Part shown: piece after piece, positions 1 through 9,699 of the stretch
Layout of the letters: each line of letters starts with the position of its first letter
How positions within the stretch are numbered: the stretch's first letter is position 1
Translations under genes and position numbers: made by a program
The notes under the pieces: generated by a model
Database searches by the model: none
What the model saw: the letters and a program-made list of their open reading frames with translations, nothing else
Told to the model about the DNA's origin: nothing
Source of the DNA: DATFXM01 sp035315885
Lineage (GTDB): Bacteria; Acidobacteriota; Blastocatellia; UBA7656
Reading direction: 5' to 3'
Assembly: GCA_035315885.1 (NCBI GenBank)
Contig: DATFXM010000194.1
Coordinates: 62,001 to 126,000, forward strand
DNA: 64,000 nucleotides

Positions 1-1237
1 GACCGATCAGCGAGTCGTAAAAATGAAACGACAACACCGCTCCGCGCAGGTAAGCCTGCGCCAGATCGAACGTGGCGTCATCGTCGCCATAAGCGCCCTT
101 CGGCCCTGATTGGATGCGTTTGAGTCGAGACTCCGCTGCCTGTGCCAGCGATTCGCGGATCATCAAATAGACGCTGGACGTGTATTGCTTGGACGCCGTC
201 GGAACGTTACTCGCCAGCTTCACCAGGTCTTCCTTGTACTCCAGCGCCAGCTTCAGATTCCGTTCTATCAATGGGTCAATGACAAATCGAATCAACGCCT
301 GCCGAATCGGTTCAAGCGTGAGCGTGCGCGAAGGACCGAGGATCACGATGTAATCGTCTCCGACTCGACGAAACAGCAGGTCTTCCTTTTGATTCAACAC
401 ATCGCCTCTTACGATGGCGGTGTTCATTGGGCCAAGCGGATCGGGAATGATAAACACCTGGCGAGTTCGATTCCTCGCGACGATCGTGGCCTTCTGCTCT
501 CGCTTTTTGGTCTCCCCATCAGTGACCACGAGGGGTTTCATGTTCACAACTGTCTGGGGCGCCGTGTGAAAGTACTCGAGGACCTGGTAGATCAACTGGC
601 CCACCGCGCGGTGGTATGCTCCGGCGTAGGCGTCGGAAATCCTGGTGTACTTCGGAATGAGCTCCCTGACACCGCTGCTCACGTAGAACTCTCGCACGAG
701 AGGAACAAACTGGGCCAATGGCTCGAGGTCTTCGGGCAGCGCCTGGTCCGACGGCAGATTGAGGCTGAAGCCCGGAGGAGGAGTCATGAGCAGACTCAAA
801 GCCGCGTAACGCGATGCGTCCGCCGCCTCGTCAATGCCCTGACGTCGATGAGACTTGTAGAAGTCAGCCAGTTTGGCTTTTATCCCGGGATCGAGCCTGG
901 ATAGATCTTTCCTGAGCTCGACGCGCGCGGGAGACATAGACTCGCCCGCCGGTTCGTAGTCAAAGCCGGCCGCGTTCAAGGCCGCCATGACCACGAACAT
1001 ACGCTGGTCCGATTCCAGGTGAACGTTCACATCGGCGGGTGACACAAACTCTCGATCGTCAGCTCGCGCCGCAGGTGGCCGCGTTGTTCCAGAAGGCGTC
1101 TGCGCCGCCCCGGACGGTTTAGGATCGGAAGTTCTTTCAACTTTTGTTTCGGGTTTGCCGGATGACGGCTGCTGCCGTGCGACGGTGGCAAAACAAATAG
1201 AGAAACAGAGAAAAACAACCAGCGCTGACTTCCGCAT
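1..1237 (-). CDS. Unrecognised secreted protein, C-terminus cut by window edge
   Basis: At least 412 residues are readable leftwards from an ATG at 1237 with no stop before the edge, so the 3' end is missing. The first ~20 residues (MRKSALVVFLCFSICFATVA) form a signal peptide; a Pro/Ser/Thr-rich linker of ~40 residues follows, then a mostly helical-looking region with segments such as MFVVMAALNAAGF and LMTPPPGFSL, and further on VFIIPDPLGPMNTA and DDYIVILGPSRTL. No catalytic motif or family was recognised. The reading frame stays open over the whole stretch, whereas the opposite-strand frame at 110-904 shows no family features and looks like its shadow. Periplasmic or outer-membrane location is inferred from the signal peptide. 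Confidence 0.7.
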   Translation of the reverse strand, partial: MRKSALVVFLCFSICFATVARQQPSSGKPETKVERTSDPKPSGAAQTPSGTTRPPAARADDREFVSPADVNVHLESDQRMFVVMAALNAAGFDYEPAGESMSPARVELRKDLSRLDPGIKAKLADFYKSHRRQGIDEAADASRYAALSLLMTPPPGFSLNLPSDQALPEDLEPLAQFVPLVREFYVSSGVRELIPKYTRISDAYAGAYHRAVGQLIYQVLEYFHTAPQTVVNMKPLVVTDGETKKREQKATIVARNRTRQVFIIPDPLGPMNTAIVRGDVLNQKEDLLFRRVGDDYIVILGPSRTLTLEPIRQALIRFVIDPLIERNLKLALEYKEDLVKLASNVPTASKQYTSSVYLMIRESLAQAAESRLKRIQSGPKGAYGDDDATFDLAQAYLRGAVLSFHFYDSLIG

Positions 1238-1289
1238 AGGACAAAAGATAGCTACGGCATTAAACACGGGTCAAGGAAACTTGTAGAGG

Positions 1290-1352
1290 GCTGAGTGCTG
1301 AGTCCCGAGTTCAACCCTTTTGGCGTTACCCACCAACCAGCACTCAGCACTT
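1290..1352. repeat. GTGCTGA-heptamer hairpin 3' of P5C dehydrogenase
   Basis: A short run of CTGAGTGCTGAGT is followed ~30 bases later by its complement, ACTCAGCACT-type sequence, so the region can fold into a hairpin with heptamer arms. It starts 4 bases beyond the stop codon of the P5C dehydrogenase gene. It is the smallest member of the heptamer-arm family that recurs at 2995-3212 and 47080-47249. Confidence 0.6.
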
Positions 1353-1355
1353 CCT

Positions 1356-2909
1356 TCAGTATTTCTCGGATACCGATTTAGCCTGAAGGAACAGCAACAA
1401 ATAATCGCGGCCGCCGCCCTTGGAATCGGTGCCCGACATGTTGAAGCCGCCGAACGGGTGTGCCCCAACCATCGCACCCGTACACTTGCGGTTCAGATAG
1501 AGGTTTCCTACGTGGAAGTCACGTCGAGCCTTCTCGAGCCGCCTGCGCTCCCCCGAATAAAGAGCCCCAGTCAAACCGAACTGAGTGTTGTTAGCGACGT
1601 TGAGAGCCTCATCGAAATCCTTCGCCCGAAATGCCGCCAGCACCGGACCAAAAATCTCTTCCTGGGAAATCCTGGCCATCGGATCCACTTCGCCGATCAC
1701 CGTTGGCTTGATGAACCATCCTCGCTGATCCTCGGCCATCGGGCCGCCTCCGGCCAGCAGCTTTCCTTCGCCGCGTCCGATCTTGATGTAGTTGTTTATG
1801 CTCTCGTATGCACTCTTGCTCGATACCGGCCCCGTGAAATTCGACACGTCCTTAACCGGCCCAACCTTCAGCTTCGAAGCTCGATCCGACACTCGTTCCA
1901 CAATCTTGTCATACACGGAGTCCACCACCACGACCCGCGAACACGCAGAGCACTTCTGCCCGGAATACCCGAAGGCTGACGCAACTACTCCATCAACCGC
2001 AGCATCAAGATCCGCAGTCTCATCTACGACGATGGTGTCCTTTCCCCCCATCTCTGCGACGACGCGTTTGATCCAGATCTGTCCTTCGGCGGTCTTCGAG
2101 GCCAGCTCATTGATGTGCAGTCCGACGTCCTTGGACCCGGTGAATGCAACAAAACGGGTCCGCGGGTTACCGACAAGATAGTCTCCAATCTTGCCACCGC
2201 TGCCCGGTACATAGTTCACCACGCCCGGCGGAACCGAGGCCTCTTCCAGAATCTCCACCAGTTTTGCCGCGATCACCGGACTATCACTCGAAGGCTTCAG
2301 TACAACAGTGTTCCCGCACACTATCGATGCGAGAGTCATCCCTGCGGTGATTGCCAGAGGAAAATTCCAGGGAGGAATCACGATGCCCACGCCGAGAGGG
2401 ATGTAGAACATCTCGTTGTGCTCGCCTGGCATAGGCGTGACTGGATGGTCGGCGGCATAGCGAAGCATTTCGCGAGCATAGAACTCGGCGAAATCGATCG
2501 TCTCCGCGACATCGGCGTCCGCCTCGGCCCAGGACTTCCCGACCTCGAGAACTATCAATGCGGTGAGTTCGGCTTTTCGCCTGCGAAGAATTGCCGCGGT
2601 CTTGAGAAGGCAGCGCGCGCGCAGGTCCGGCGCAACGTTCTTCCATTCCTGAAAGGCCTCGGTGGCGGCGGCTATCGCCTTGTCTGCATGATCGATGCTT
2701 GCTTTGTGCACGAGCCCAACGACTTCGTCAAAGTTTGAAGGGTTGAGCGAAGCAAGCATATCGCCGGTGGTGTAGCGCTTGCCGCCAATGATCAGGGGGT
2801 ACTCAGTGCCCAACCGGGATTCGGCTACGCTTATGGCCTCGCGCATGGCCGCTGCGTTGCGTTCATTGGTGAAATCGACAAAGGGTTCGTTGTGAAATGG
2901 CGGCAGCAT
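1356..2909 (-). CDS. pruA: L-glutamate gamma-semialdehyde (P5C) dehydrogenase
   Basis: NAD-dependent oxidation of glutamate gamma-semialdehyde (in equilibrium with pyrroline-5-carboxylate) to glutamate, the second step of proline and part of arginine catabolism; cytosolic. The 517-residue length matches the stand-alone RocA/PruA type, not the PutA fusion. The aldehyde-dehydrogenase fold is clear: PPWNFPL near 179-185, the cofactor-loop FTGS near 256-259, the general-base Glu286 in AEMGGKD, and the catalytic Cys320 in GQKCSACS. No proline dehydrogenase gene is visible in the window. The neighbouring APC permease at 6796 could supply an amino acid substrate, but that is inference. The gene ends beside a heptamer hairpin and begins next to another. 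Confidence 0.93.
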   Translation of the reverse strand: MLPPFHNEPFVDFTNERNAAAMREAISVAESRLGTEYPLIIGGKRYTTGDMLASLNPSNFDEVVGLVHKASIDHADKAIAAATEAFQEWKNVAPDLRARCLLKTAAILRRRKAELTALIVLEVGKSWAEADADVAETIDFAEFYAREMLRYAADHPVTPMPGEHNEMFYIPLGVGIVIPPWNFPLAITAGMTLASIVCGNTVVLKPSSDSPVIAAKLVEILEEASVPPGVVNYVPGSGGKIGDYLVGNPRTRFVAFTGSKDVGLHINELASKTAEGQIWIKRVVAEMGGKDTIVVDETADLDAAVDGVVASAFGYSGQKCSACSRVVVVDSVYDKIVERVSDRASKLKVGPVKDVSNFTGPVSSKSAYESINNYIKIGRGEGKLLAGGGPMAEDQRGWFIKPTVIGEVDPMARISQEEIFGPVLAAFRAKDFDEALNVANNTQFGLTGALYSGERRRLEKARRDFHVGNLYLNRKCTGAMVGAHPFGGFNMSGTDSKGGGRDYLLLFLQAKSVSEKY

Positions 2910-2994
2910 AGGAAGGTCCTTTCCAGAATTAACTTTTGTGCACGCAACTCAAACGATGAAGTTACCAACGGCTCTCAAGGGGAGTCAACGGCAG

Positions 2995-3212
2995 GAAGTG
3001 CTGAGTGCTGAGTCCTGAGCTCAGCCCCAACGGGGTTGCGTCTCAGGCCCAGGGTTGCCGTCCGCGGCTACCCTGGGAAAACGGCAACTGGGAAAACGGC
3101 AACGCGACGGACGCAACCCTGAAGGGGTTGCGTCAGCGACCTGCAAAGCGGCGATTCACACTACGATTACGCAACCCCGTTGGGGTTGAACTCAGCACTC
3201 AGCACTCCCTTC
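2995..3212. repeat. Nested inverted-repeat element with GTGCTGA heptamer ends
   Basis: Fills the gap between P5C dehydrogenase and the VOC gene. Outer arms are GTGCTGAGTGCTGAGT (left) and ACTCAGCACTCAGCACT (right). Inside lie further self-complementary blocks: CCCCAACGGGGTTGCGT near 3025-3041 and its complement ACGCAACCCCGTTGGGG near 3170-3186, plus GACGCAACCCTGAAGGGGTTGCGTC, itself palindromic, near 3110-3135, and two copies of GGGAAAACGGCAAC. The VOC stop codon (3192-3194) and its last codons lie inside the right arm. No coding frame is convincing here. Confidence 0.7.
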
Positions 3213-3623
3213 AGCGCCTGCCACCGTCAAACCGACTTCCTGGCCAAAAGAAATCTCCAACGTGTGACCATCGGGATCTCGAATCAACGCCCAGTAACCG
3301 ACCGGAGGACCTGAATCGGTCGGACCATCAACCAGCGCCCCTTCCAAACGCGCCGCGTTACATAACCGATCCACTTCTTCTCGTGACTCGCAACCAACAC
3401 CCAAATGAGCCATCGGTAGCAAAGGGTGCGTTACTCCTTCGCACTTGATCAGCACAATCACAAACGGACGAGTCAGATCGCTTATCCACACAACATCCGA
3501 CCCGGTGTGCTCATCCGTCCGGCGATGAACGATCTTCATCCCCGCGTAGCTTTCATAAAACGTTACGCTCCGCTCAATGTCCGTAGCCGGAAGAGCTATG
3601 TGCGTGAAACCTATGTCGGACAT
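3192..3623 (-). CDS. VOC-family (glyoxalase/dioxygenase fold) protein
   Basis: A 143-residue single-domain VOC protein. The N-terminus DIGFTHIALPATDIERSV is the first beta-alpha-beta unit of the fold, with the candidate metal ligand His8; the second half ends with IRDPDGHTLEISFGQE, the conserved RDPDGH-xxE signature holding the C-terminal metal-ligand Glu. Members include glyoxalase I, extradiol dioxygenases and resistance proteins; the substrate cannot be told from sequence. It lies 24 bases downstream of the PIG-L gene and probably ends the permease/PIG-L/VOC transcript. The final codons (…GSAEC) are encoded by the heptamer repeat, so the C-terminus appears extended or altered by repeat sequence. 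Confidence 0.85.
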   Translation of the reverse strand: MSDIGFTHIALPATDIERSVTFYESYAGMKIVHRRTDEHTGSDVVWISDLTRPFVIVLIKCEGVTHPLLPMAHLGVGCESREEVDRLCNAARLEGALVDGPTDSGPPVGYWALIRDPDGHTLEISFGQEVGLTVAGAEGSAEC

Positions 3624-3647
3624 CGCAAGCCACTCCTGCGCGACTTG

Positions 3648-6600
3648 TCATCGACTCGCCCCGCCGCGCACGTTTGCCTTGGGTAGACTGACGAGATTCG
3701 CTATGAGCCGGTACGCACCGGGCACTCCTCGCGGCAGTTGCCTGAACCACGCGTAAGCCGTGTAAACATAAAGCCCACGGCCGTACTCGGCGATCACTTC
3801 TCCACCCTTCAGGTCTGGCTCACCTGGATCGTGACACGACATCATCGGCTTAAAATGCGCATCCCAATCGCTCAGGAAGTACGCCCCTCGCTCCTGAATC
3901 CAGTTGTCAAAATCGCGCGCCGAGATCTTGTTTGGAAAGTTGAAGCGCGGATGGTCGGGTTCGAGAATCGTCACCACTGCATTCTCGTCCGTAGTCCTCA
4001 GTGGTCTCGGCAACACCTTTGGGTACTCCGGAAACTTGCCGCGTTCGTACTGCGTCCGGTCATAGCCAACTACAACAACCTTAGTGCGAGAGTAATCCAA
4101 TAACCGCTGATTGTTCTGCCGAACATCCGTTCGTGCAGAATCATCGCTCCCGAGAACAATCACATCGTAGAGGGTCAAGTCACCGCTGGACAGCTCCGAA
4201 GGCTCAATCAGTTTTGCGTCAATACCATGCTTGAGCATCGAGGACAAAACAGAGTCGTTGGCGGATCCGATGAATCCTACCTTTGGCGCGCGCGTGGACT
4301 TTGGTGCGAGCGCTCCTGCGATATCGGAATCTGCGACGTATATCAGCCTCGGCTCACGTTCGCGCTGACCCGCGCGCTGCCGTTCCGGATCGCTTATTCG
4401 ATAGGGAGCGTAACCACCGGTCTCGAAATCGCCTCGGTTGTACTGAACTATGTAGGTGCCGCCACGATTGACGTAGTCCAGCAGCCTCGCGTTGTTTGCC
4501 ACCACGTCAGGCCTCACCTCGTAGACCCGCACCCCGGCTACGATCGCATCGTACACGCTCAAATCACCAGACTGCAGCTCGGGCGAATCTATCGTTTTCA
4601 CTTCCACGCCGATCCGCTTCAGGGCGTTCGCAAAGTCATCCCCCGCGCCTTCGATGAATCCGACCTTCAGCGGTTGGGTTACTTTTACATCCACAATCTC
4701 CGCATCGGTGCTGGAGGCACGATAGAAGAAGCGCGACTGGATGTGCGGGTACGAGATGGCCTGATAACCCTGGCGGAACTCTTTTCCGCCAACCATCGCG
4801 ATCGCGTTTACGACCTGCCGCGATTCGCGGTCGGCCCGAGCCAGTTTTACCTTGAAGCTCAGCACGGCTCTTTGATTTTTCCGCTTCAAGTCGAACGGCG
4901 CGGTTGGCGGTTCGACCTGCCAGCCCTCGGGTGCTTCGAGCCTGACGGTCCCGGTGCTTCCCTCCTTTGCGTTGTTGACCACCGAAACGTTTACCGATCG
5001 TTCCTGCCATTGAGACGAGAACGGATAGATCAGAAGCTCCGGCGCCATGGACACCGAAACACGCGGCGCAACCTTCACGTCGCGTCGAATCTCGCCGAGA
5101 GAACGATCCAACGAGCGGTATTGTGCGGGCTGCGAGATTCTAATTGTTTCTCCCAAGCATTCGAGTTGAACGAGCGCAAAAATCTCCGGCGGCGCAACCG
5201 GCTCGATGCCGGTGAGAGTAACCCGGTGTGATTGAGAGACATTCTCGGGACCGACCACAAACATGTCGCCGCGGCGCGGCCTCTTCAGCCAGTACGGAAC
5301 GTCGGGCTCGGCATCCGGCGGCACGGTTATCTTGGATTCCGCCTGGAAAACCAGCCGCCCGTCGACCGACGTGCTGCTTTGCTTGCCGGGCACGATGTCC
5401 CATCCGCTTGGGCCGGAAAGCGCGACTGCGGCTATCTTAGCGCTCGCGTCGGCGTAAGCGGTGGTGGTAAAGGTGACCGACTGGCCGGGTATGATGACTT
5501 CTTCTTCGGACAGACAGTCGACTACCAGCCCGTACGCTTTTGCGAGTGCGTCAGCAAAATCTGCTTCCTTCTGTTTAAGCAGAAGGTCCTCGTCGGAAAC
5601 AGGGAGATCGCCCATTGATTCCGAGGGATGAACACGGGCACGAAGTGCCCTGATTATCCTCAGTCCGTCAGCAACCGGCTTGGCGATCGACGTCGGAGTC
5701 AATGGATTGTACTTCGCCATCGCCTCCTGGGCGTCCGCTTGAACCTGCTCCAACGAGACCCGCATCTGGTCATCTTTGTGACTCGCATACGCTGCGATGC
5801 CTAAGACAGAGGTATCGATCCCGTCGAAGATGTCTTTCTCTTCTCTCGCCGCCAGGGCGGAGCCTTGTTGCGATGGGTTGTCCGGCTTTGAATCGATCAA
5901 TCGAAGCCGCGAGAACCTTGGGCCCCGAGCTTCGATTGTCCCTTCGTCCTGAGAGCGGTGCTGGCTTCGTCCCTTTGCAGCCAGCTCGTAATAACTGCGG
6001 CCAAGCAGCGGATCGTACTGGCCCGTATTGATCGACAGCGTCGACAGCGAAGGCAGGTAGTCCCGCGGGCTCGCCGCTCCGTCAAAGGAGCGCGTGTACA
6101 GCTTCTTTGGCTGCCACGCACGCAAACCTTGCTTGATCTGCTCGGGAAAACGCTTCGGGTCGGCTGCCGCGGCGTAGGCTTCCAGGGTCAGAAGACCTGA
6201 GGCTTGATGGTGACCATGGCCATCGTTGGGGGTGCCTGACCAGGCGGACACGACTACCATCGGTCTGAACGTTCGAATCACTCGCACAATGTCGGCGAGC
6301 ACCTGCTCGCGGTCCCATTTCTCGAGCGTCTCAGTCCTGGACTTGCTGAATCCGAAGTCAAAGGCCCGGGTGAAGAACTGTTCCGCGCCGTCCATTCTAC
6401 GCGCCGCGAGCAGTTCTTCGGTTCTGATCACCCCAAGCGGTTCGTTTATCTCCGAACCAATGACGTTCTGCCCGCCATCCCCGCGCGTAAGCGAAAGGTA
6501 CGCAGTACGCGCCTCCCGACCTCGCGCAAGATACGCGAGCAAGCCGCTGTCCTCATCGTCGGGATGAGCGCCGGTGTGAAGAACGCTTGCGACCACGCCA

Positions 6601-6788
6601 AGCCTCCGAATCGCAAGCCCCAGCCCAAACGCACCTCGCTCCTCGGGGATCGGGTTGTCCGCCGCGACGCTCCGTCCCGGGCTGAACGCTGCCAGCGGAA
6701 CAACTCCGCACAACAGGAGCGCCACGGTAAAAGGAGCAAGAAACCTGCTGCGAGTAAAGTTAAAGCTCACGCTTAATCTCCGGGGCAT
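3648..6788 (-). CDS. Large secreted PIG-L (LmbE) family deacetylase
   Basis: A 1046-residue exported protein of the zinc-dependent N-acetylglucosaminyl deacetylase (PIG-L/LmbE) family, many times larger than the ~230-residue core. Residues 1-43 are a signal peptide. The zinc-site motif AHPDDE lies at 74-79 and the second motif HGHH at 191-194; LTRGDGGQNVIG is also typical. Around 400-650 are beta-sandwich regions, including a NEW3-like stretch (APEGWQVEPP). The C-terminal third holds two related Rossmann-like units, each starting VGFI and containing SGDLSVYDAIVAG or SGDLTLYDVIVLG, so an internal duplication is visible. The substrate is probably an extracellular N-acetylated sugar or glycan. 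It is 7 bases downstream of the permease and 24 upstream of the VOC gene. Confidence 0.88.
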   Translation of the reverse strand: MPRRLSVSFNFTRSRFLAPFTVALLLCGVVPLAAFSPGRSVAADNPIPEERGAFGLGLAIRRLGVVASVLHTGAHPDDEDSGLLAYLARGREARTAYLSLTRGDGGQNVIGSEINEPLGVIRTEELLAARRMDGAEQFFTRAFDFGFSKSRTETLEKWDREQVLADIVRVIRTFRPMVVVSAWSGTPNDGHGHHQASGLLTLEAYAAAADPKRFPEQIKQGLRAWQPKKLYTRSFDGAASPRDYLPSLSTLSINTGQYDPLLGRSYYELAAKGRSQHRSQDEGTIEARGPRFSRLRLIDSKPDNPSQQGSALAAREEKDIFDGIDTSVLGIAAYASHKDDQMRVSLEQVQADAQEAMAKYNPLTPTSIAKPVADGLRIIRALRARVHPSESMGDLPVSDEDLLLKQKEADFADALAKAYGLVVDCLSEEEVIIPGQSVTFTTTAYADASAKIAAVALSGPSGWDIVPGKQSSTSVDGRLVFQAESKITVPPDAEPDVPYWLKRPRRGDMFVVGPENVSQSHRVTLTGIEPVAPPEIFALVQLECLGETIRISQPAQYRSLDRSLGEIRRDVKVAPRVSVSMAPELLIYPFSSQWQERSVNVSVVNNAKEGSTGTVRLEAPEGWQVEPPTAPFDLKRKNQRAVLSFKVKLARADRESRQVVNAIAMVGGKEFRQGYQAISYPHIQSRFFYRASSTDAEIVDVKVTQPLKVGFIEGAGDDFANALKRIGVEVKTIDSPELQSGDLSVYDAIVAGVRVYEVRPDVVANNARLLDYVNRGGTYIVQYNRGDFETGGYAPYRISDPERQRAGQREREPRLIYVADSDIAGALAPKSTRAPKVGFIGSANDSVLSSMLKHGIDAKLIEPSELSSGDLTLYDVIVLGSDDSARTDVRQNNQRLLDYSRTKVVVVGYDRTQYERGKFPEYPKVLPRPLRTTDENAVVTILEPDHPRFNFPNKISARDFDNWIQERGAYFLSDWDAHFKPMMSCHDPGEPDLKGGEVIAEYGRGLYVYTAYAWFRQLPRGVPGAYRLIANLVSLPKANVRGGASR

Positions 6789-6795
6789 AAAGAGC

Positions 6796-8337
6796 TCAGT
6801 CCGTCAGGTTTTTCGCTACGGCGATCTCCGGTTGACTGAAAGGCCATTCCCTTCGCCGATACGAACGTATGAAGTAGATGATCAGGCCGAGTACTAGCAG
6901 CACAACCGCATACCTGATCTCTTTCTGGAAGTTTTGTCTGGATATCAGAACGTAGATGAAGCCAACCACCGCAATCAAAGCCGGAACTGGATATAGCCAC
7001 ATCCTGAATGGACGGGGATGCGACGGCTGCCTCACTCTGAACACAATCACGCCGACAGTCTGCGACAGGAACTGGATGAGAATTCGTATGACCACGAGCG
7101 CTGCGATCACGTCCTGCAAGCGTAACAGGCAGAATGCGGCGGCGACTGCTCCCATCACAAGCAACGATACGTAAGGAAAACGGTGCTTGCTGTGAACGCG
7201 CGCGAACATCTTAAAGTAATTCCCATCGAGCGCCGCCGCGTACGGGACGCGCGAGTAACCGAGCAGCAGCGAGAACACTGAAGCAAAGGCAGTCCACATG
7301 ATCAGCAGCGTCGCTATGATGGCGGCCCACCGTCCGTACAACCGCTCCATGAACACCGAGATGATGTAGCGCCGAGCATCGGAATTGGCGGTGCCGCTCA
7401 ATTCCTGCCACGGAATTACACCGAGAATGCTGGTGTTCATGATCAGATAGATCACCGCGACGGCCAGAATCGACAGGATCACTGCTCGCGGAATCGTGCG
7501 CCCCGGATCCTTGACTTCGCCTCCGAAAAAACAGACGTTGTAGTAACCCCAGTAATCGTAAACGGCGACCAGCATCGCCGACCCCAATCCGGTGAAGAAT
7601 CCCGCGGAAAGCTTAAAGGCTCCTTCAGGAAAATCGAACGCCCTTGCCCGATCGAAGTGCGTAACACCTGCGACAATCACCCACAGCACGGTCGCAATCA
7701 CACCAACCCACAAGAATTTCGATAAGTGTCCGATGATGGTGATCTTGCGGTAAAGCAGCATGACCGCGACCGCAGCCACTGCCATGGCAATAATGGTGCC
7801 CTTTCCGAAGACCACACTGGCGCTCAAAGAACCGAGCACCGGAACGTTCAACTGGAAATCCCTCGACAGATAAACATCGGAGAGGTCCTTCCAGAGATAG
7901 CCGGCATACTGAGAGAGTCCAATGCAGCCTGAGGCAATTGAAAGCGGAGCGCTGAACGTCAATTGCCAAATGAATAGAAACGACATCATGCGCCCGAGCT
8001 TGTCGGCGCCATAGATCTCACGCAGGTAGCGATACGAACCGCCAGACCCGGGAAGGGCCGCGCCCAATTCGGCCCAGACTAATCCGTCGCAGATCACCAG
8101 CAGCGCTCCGAGGAGCCATCCGAGCATTGCCTGCGGCCCTCCCATCGCGGCAATGATCAACGGAATGGTGATGAACGGACCGACACCGATCATGTCGATC
8201 ATGTTCAGTGTTGTGGCGCTTCCGAGACCTACGCCGCGGATCAACGGAGGCTCGGAGGCTGAATCTGCGGACGAGGTGGCAGGAGGGCTCAGAGTCTTTA
8301 CGTCATCGGCGGGAGTGAGTTTGGGGGTCTTTGACAT
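6796..8337 (-). CDS. APC-superfamily amino acid permease
   Basis: A 513-residue polytopic inner-membrane transporter with about 12 hydrophobic segments. The first transmembrane segment carries the APC signature region (GLGSATTLNMIDMIGVGPF), with the unwound helix glycine motif, and ALPGSGGSYRYLREIYG is the conserved loop after TM2. Amino acid or polyamine uptake by cation symport or exchange is the family role; the substrate is not readable. I chose the ATG at 8337; an in-frame TTG at 8358 would add 7 residues. The C-terminal ~20 residues are basic and cytosolic. The head of an inferred three-gene transcript with the PIG-L and VOC genes. Confidence 0.87.
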   Translation of the reverse strand: MSKTPKLTPADDVKTLSPPATSSADSASEPPLIRGVGLGSATTLNMIDMIGVGPFITIPLIIAAMGGPQAMLGWLLGALLVICDGLVWAELGAALPGSGGSYRYLREIYGADKLGRMMSFLFIWQLTFSAPLSIASGCIGLSQYAGYLWKDLSDVYLSRDFQLNVPVLGSLSASVVFGKGTIIAMAVAAVAVMLLYRKITIIGHLSKFLWVGVIATVLWVIVAGVTHFDRARAFDFPEGAFKLSAGFFTGLGSAMLVAVYDYWGYYNVCFFGGEVKDPGRTIPRAVILSILAVAVIYLIMNTSILGVIPWQELSGTANSDARRYIISVFMERLYGRWAAIIATLLIMWTAFASVFSLLLGYSRVPYAAALDGNYFKMFARVHSKHRFPYVSLLVMGAVAAAFCLLRLQDVIAALVVIRILIQFLSQTVGVIVFRVRQPSHPRPFRMWLYPVPALIAVVGFIYVLISRQNFQKEIRYAVVLLVLGLIIYFIRSYRRREWPFSQPEIAVAKNLTD

Positions 8338-8412
8338 TCCGAGCAGGGCCCCTGCCAATTCAGTCGAGCACTAGAGCACTTGAAGTTTAAACCAAAAGAC
8401 ACAGGGGTAGAA

Positions 8413-8610
<198 letters not shown>

Positions 8611-9699
8611 TCAGTTCAGTGGTCGATTAGGAGTGCCGCCGGCAGGAGGCGGTGGTGGGGGAACGCCCGGAGCGTTTGGAATGGGCCGAGTACCTTGATT
8701 CACTCCCGGCTGAATGAGACGCGGCATGTACATGAAAACCCAGTCTTCGTACTTGTCGAGCCCATAAAGTGGCTTGATAGCCTTACCCTTCAACTTCGGC
8801 GCGACTCCAATAATCGGAGCGTTCGAACGACCGGGCGTATCATTCGAGAAGAGATGCGCGAGCGGATCGGCAAAGTTCTCATCGTCGTCGTCATCGTCGT
8901 CGTCGTCATCGTCCGCATCCGCGTTGGGCTGCACTTTCGGCTTCTTGCCAGGCTGACCGGGCGGACCCTGCTGGCCACCCCTCGTGCCGCCAGGTCCCGG
9001 AATCTGCACCCCTTGCTGTGGAGGCTGCTGCGGCTGAGCTCCCGCAGCACCGCCCGAGCCGGGTGGACCGGCCTGAGAATCGGGACTCGTACCAGGGATC
9101 TTGGCCAGGTGGAGTTTTTGAGGCGGACCTGCAATCAACAGATACTGCTGAGGGATTACAATCCCGGTCTCCGCAGCATAAGCCTGCAGGACCTTCATTA
9201 TTCGAGGATCGCGGGCTCTTACTGGCTCCCACTCGACGTTGCTCATCGGGTCGATAAACGCCGACGGCCGGACAAACTTGATATCTCTTGTGCCGATTGT
9301 AATGCCATCCCTGAGCTTCTTCAGATCAGTCAAATAGCCATACTCGGGTGGAACCAGCAACTGAAGAGGATTCGCCGCTCCTCGGCCATAATAGCGGGCG
9401 ATTCCTATAGCCATCTGTTCCCCGCGAAAAACCAATTCCAGCTCTTTGTCCCGCTGGACCTGCATCCTCACGTTGGGAATGATTGCAGAAGAAAACAGGA
9501 TCGCCATGACCGACAACGCCAGTATCAGACCCAGAAGTGCCCACCCGCCTTCTTCGCCGGATCTGGATTTCATCCCGCCGTTGTTAGCCCTCGCGTTCTT
9601 GTTCGATAGAAACGAAGGCATGGGCGTATCGCCGTCGAAGGGCTCTGTGACCCTGGAGACGGGACGAAGTCTCGATCGTTTTGTTTCTGCCGGCGTCAT
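8611..9699 (-). CDS. Type II secretion/type IV pilus pseudopilin-like protein with Asp-rich tract
   Basis: A 362-residue protein whose prepilin-like segment [17 protein letters not shown] lies near residues 50-66, after a long polar leader; an internal ATG at 9573 ([10 protein letters not shown]) would give the usual short leader and may be the true start. After the hydrophobic helix comes a GspG-like region ([23 protein letters not shown]). The second half is low complexity: Pro/Gly/Gln-rich, then about 11 consecutive Asp encoded by a GTC/ATC trinucleotide run near 8880-8919, then a Pro-rich tail. The ATG at 9699 overlaps the upstream stop in TGATG, so translation is coupled. Its stop touches a heptamer array. 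Confidence 0.75.
   Translation of the reverse strand: MTPAETKRSRLRPVSRVTEPFDGDTPMPSFLSNKNARANNGGMKSRSGEEGGWALLGLILALSVMAILFSSAIIPNVRMQVQRDKELELVFRGEQMAIGIARYYGRGAANPLQLLVPPEYGYLTDLKKLRDGITIGTRDIKFVRPSAFIDPMSNVEWEPVRARDPRIMKVLQAYAAETGIVIPQQYLLIAGPPQKLHLAKIPGTSPDSQAGPPGSGGAAGAQPQQPPQQGVQIPGPGGTRGGQQGPPGQPGKKPKVQPNADADDDDDDDDDDDENFADPLAHLFSNDTPGRSNAPIIGVAPKLKGKAIKPLYGLDKYEDWVFMYMPRLIQPGVNQGTRPIPNAPGVPPPPPPAGGTPNRPLN

Noticed and set aside
110..904. 264-codon plus-strand open frame
   Set aside because: Antisense to the frame open over the entire 1-1237 minus strand, which has a signal peptide and normal protein composition; the plus frame is Arg/His-rich and shows no ribosome site.
4227..5231. 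334-codon plus-strand open frame
   Set aside because: Lies wholly antisense to the PIG-L gene, a common effect of codon bias in GC-rich genes; Arg/His/Leu-rich and no homology features.
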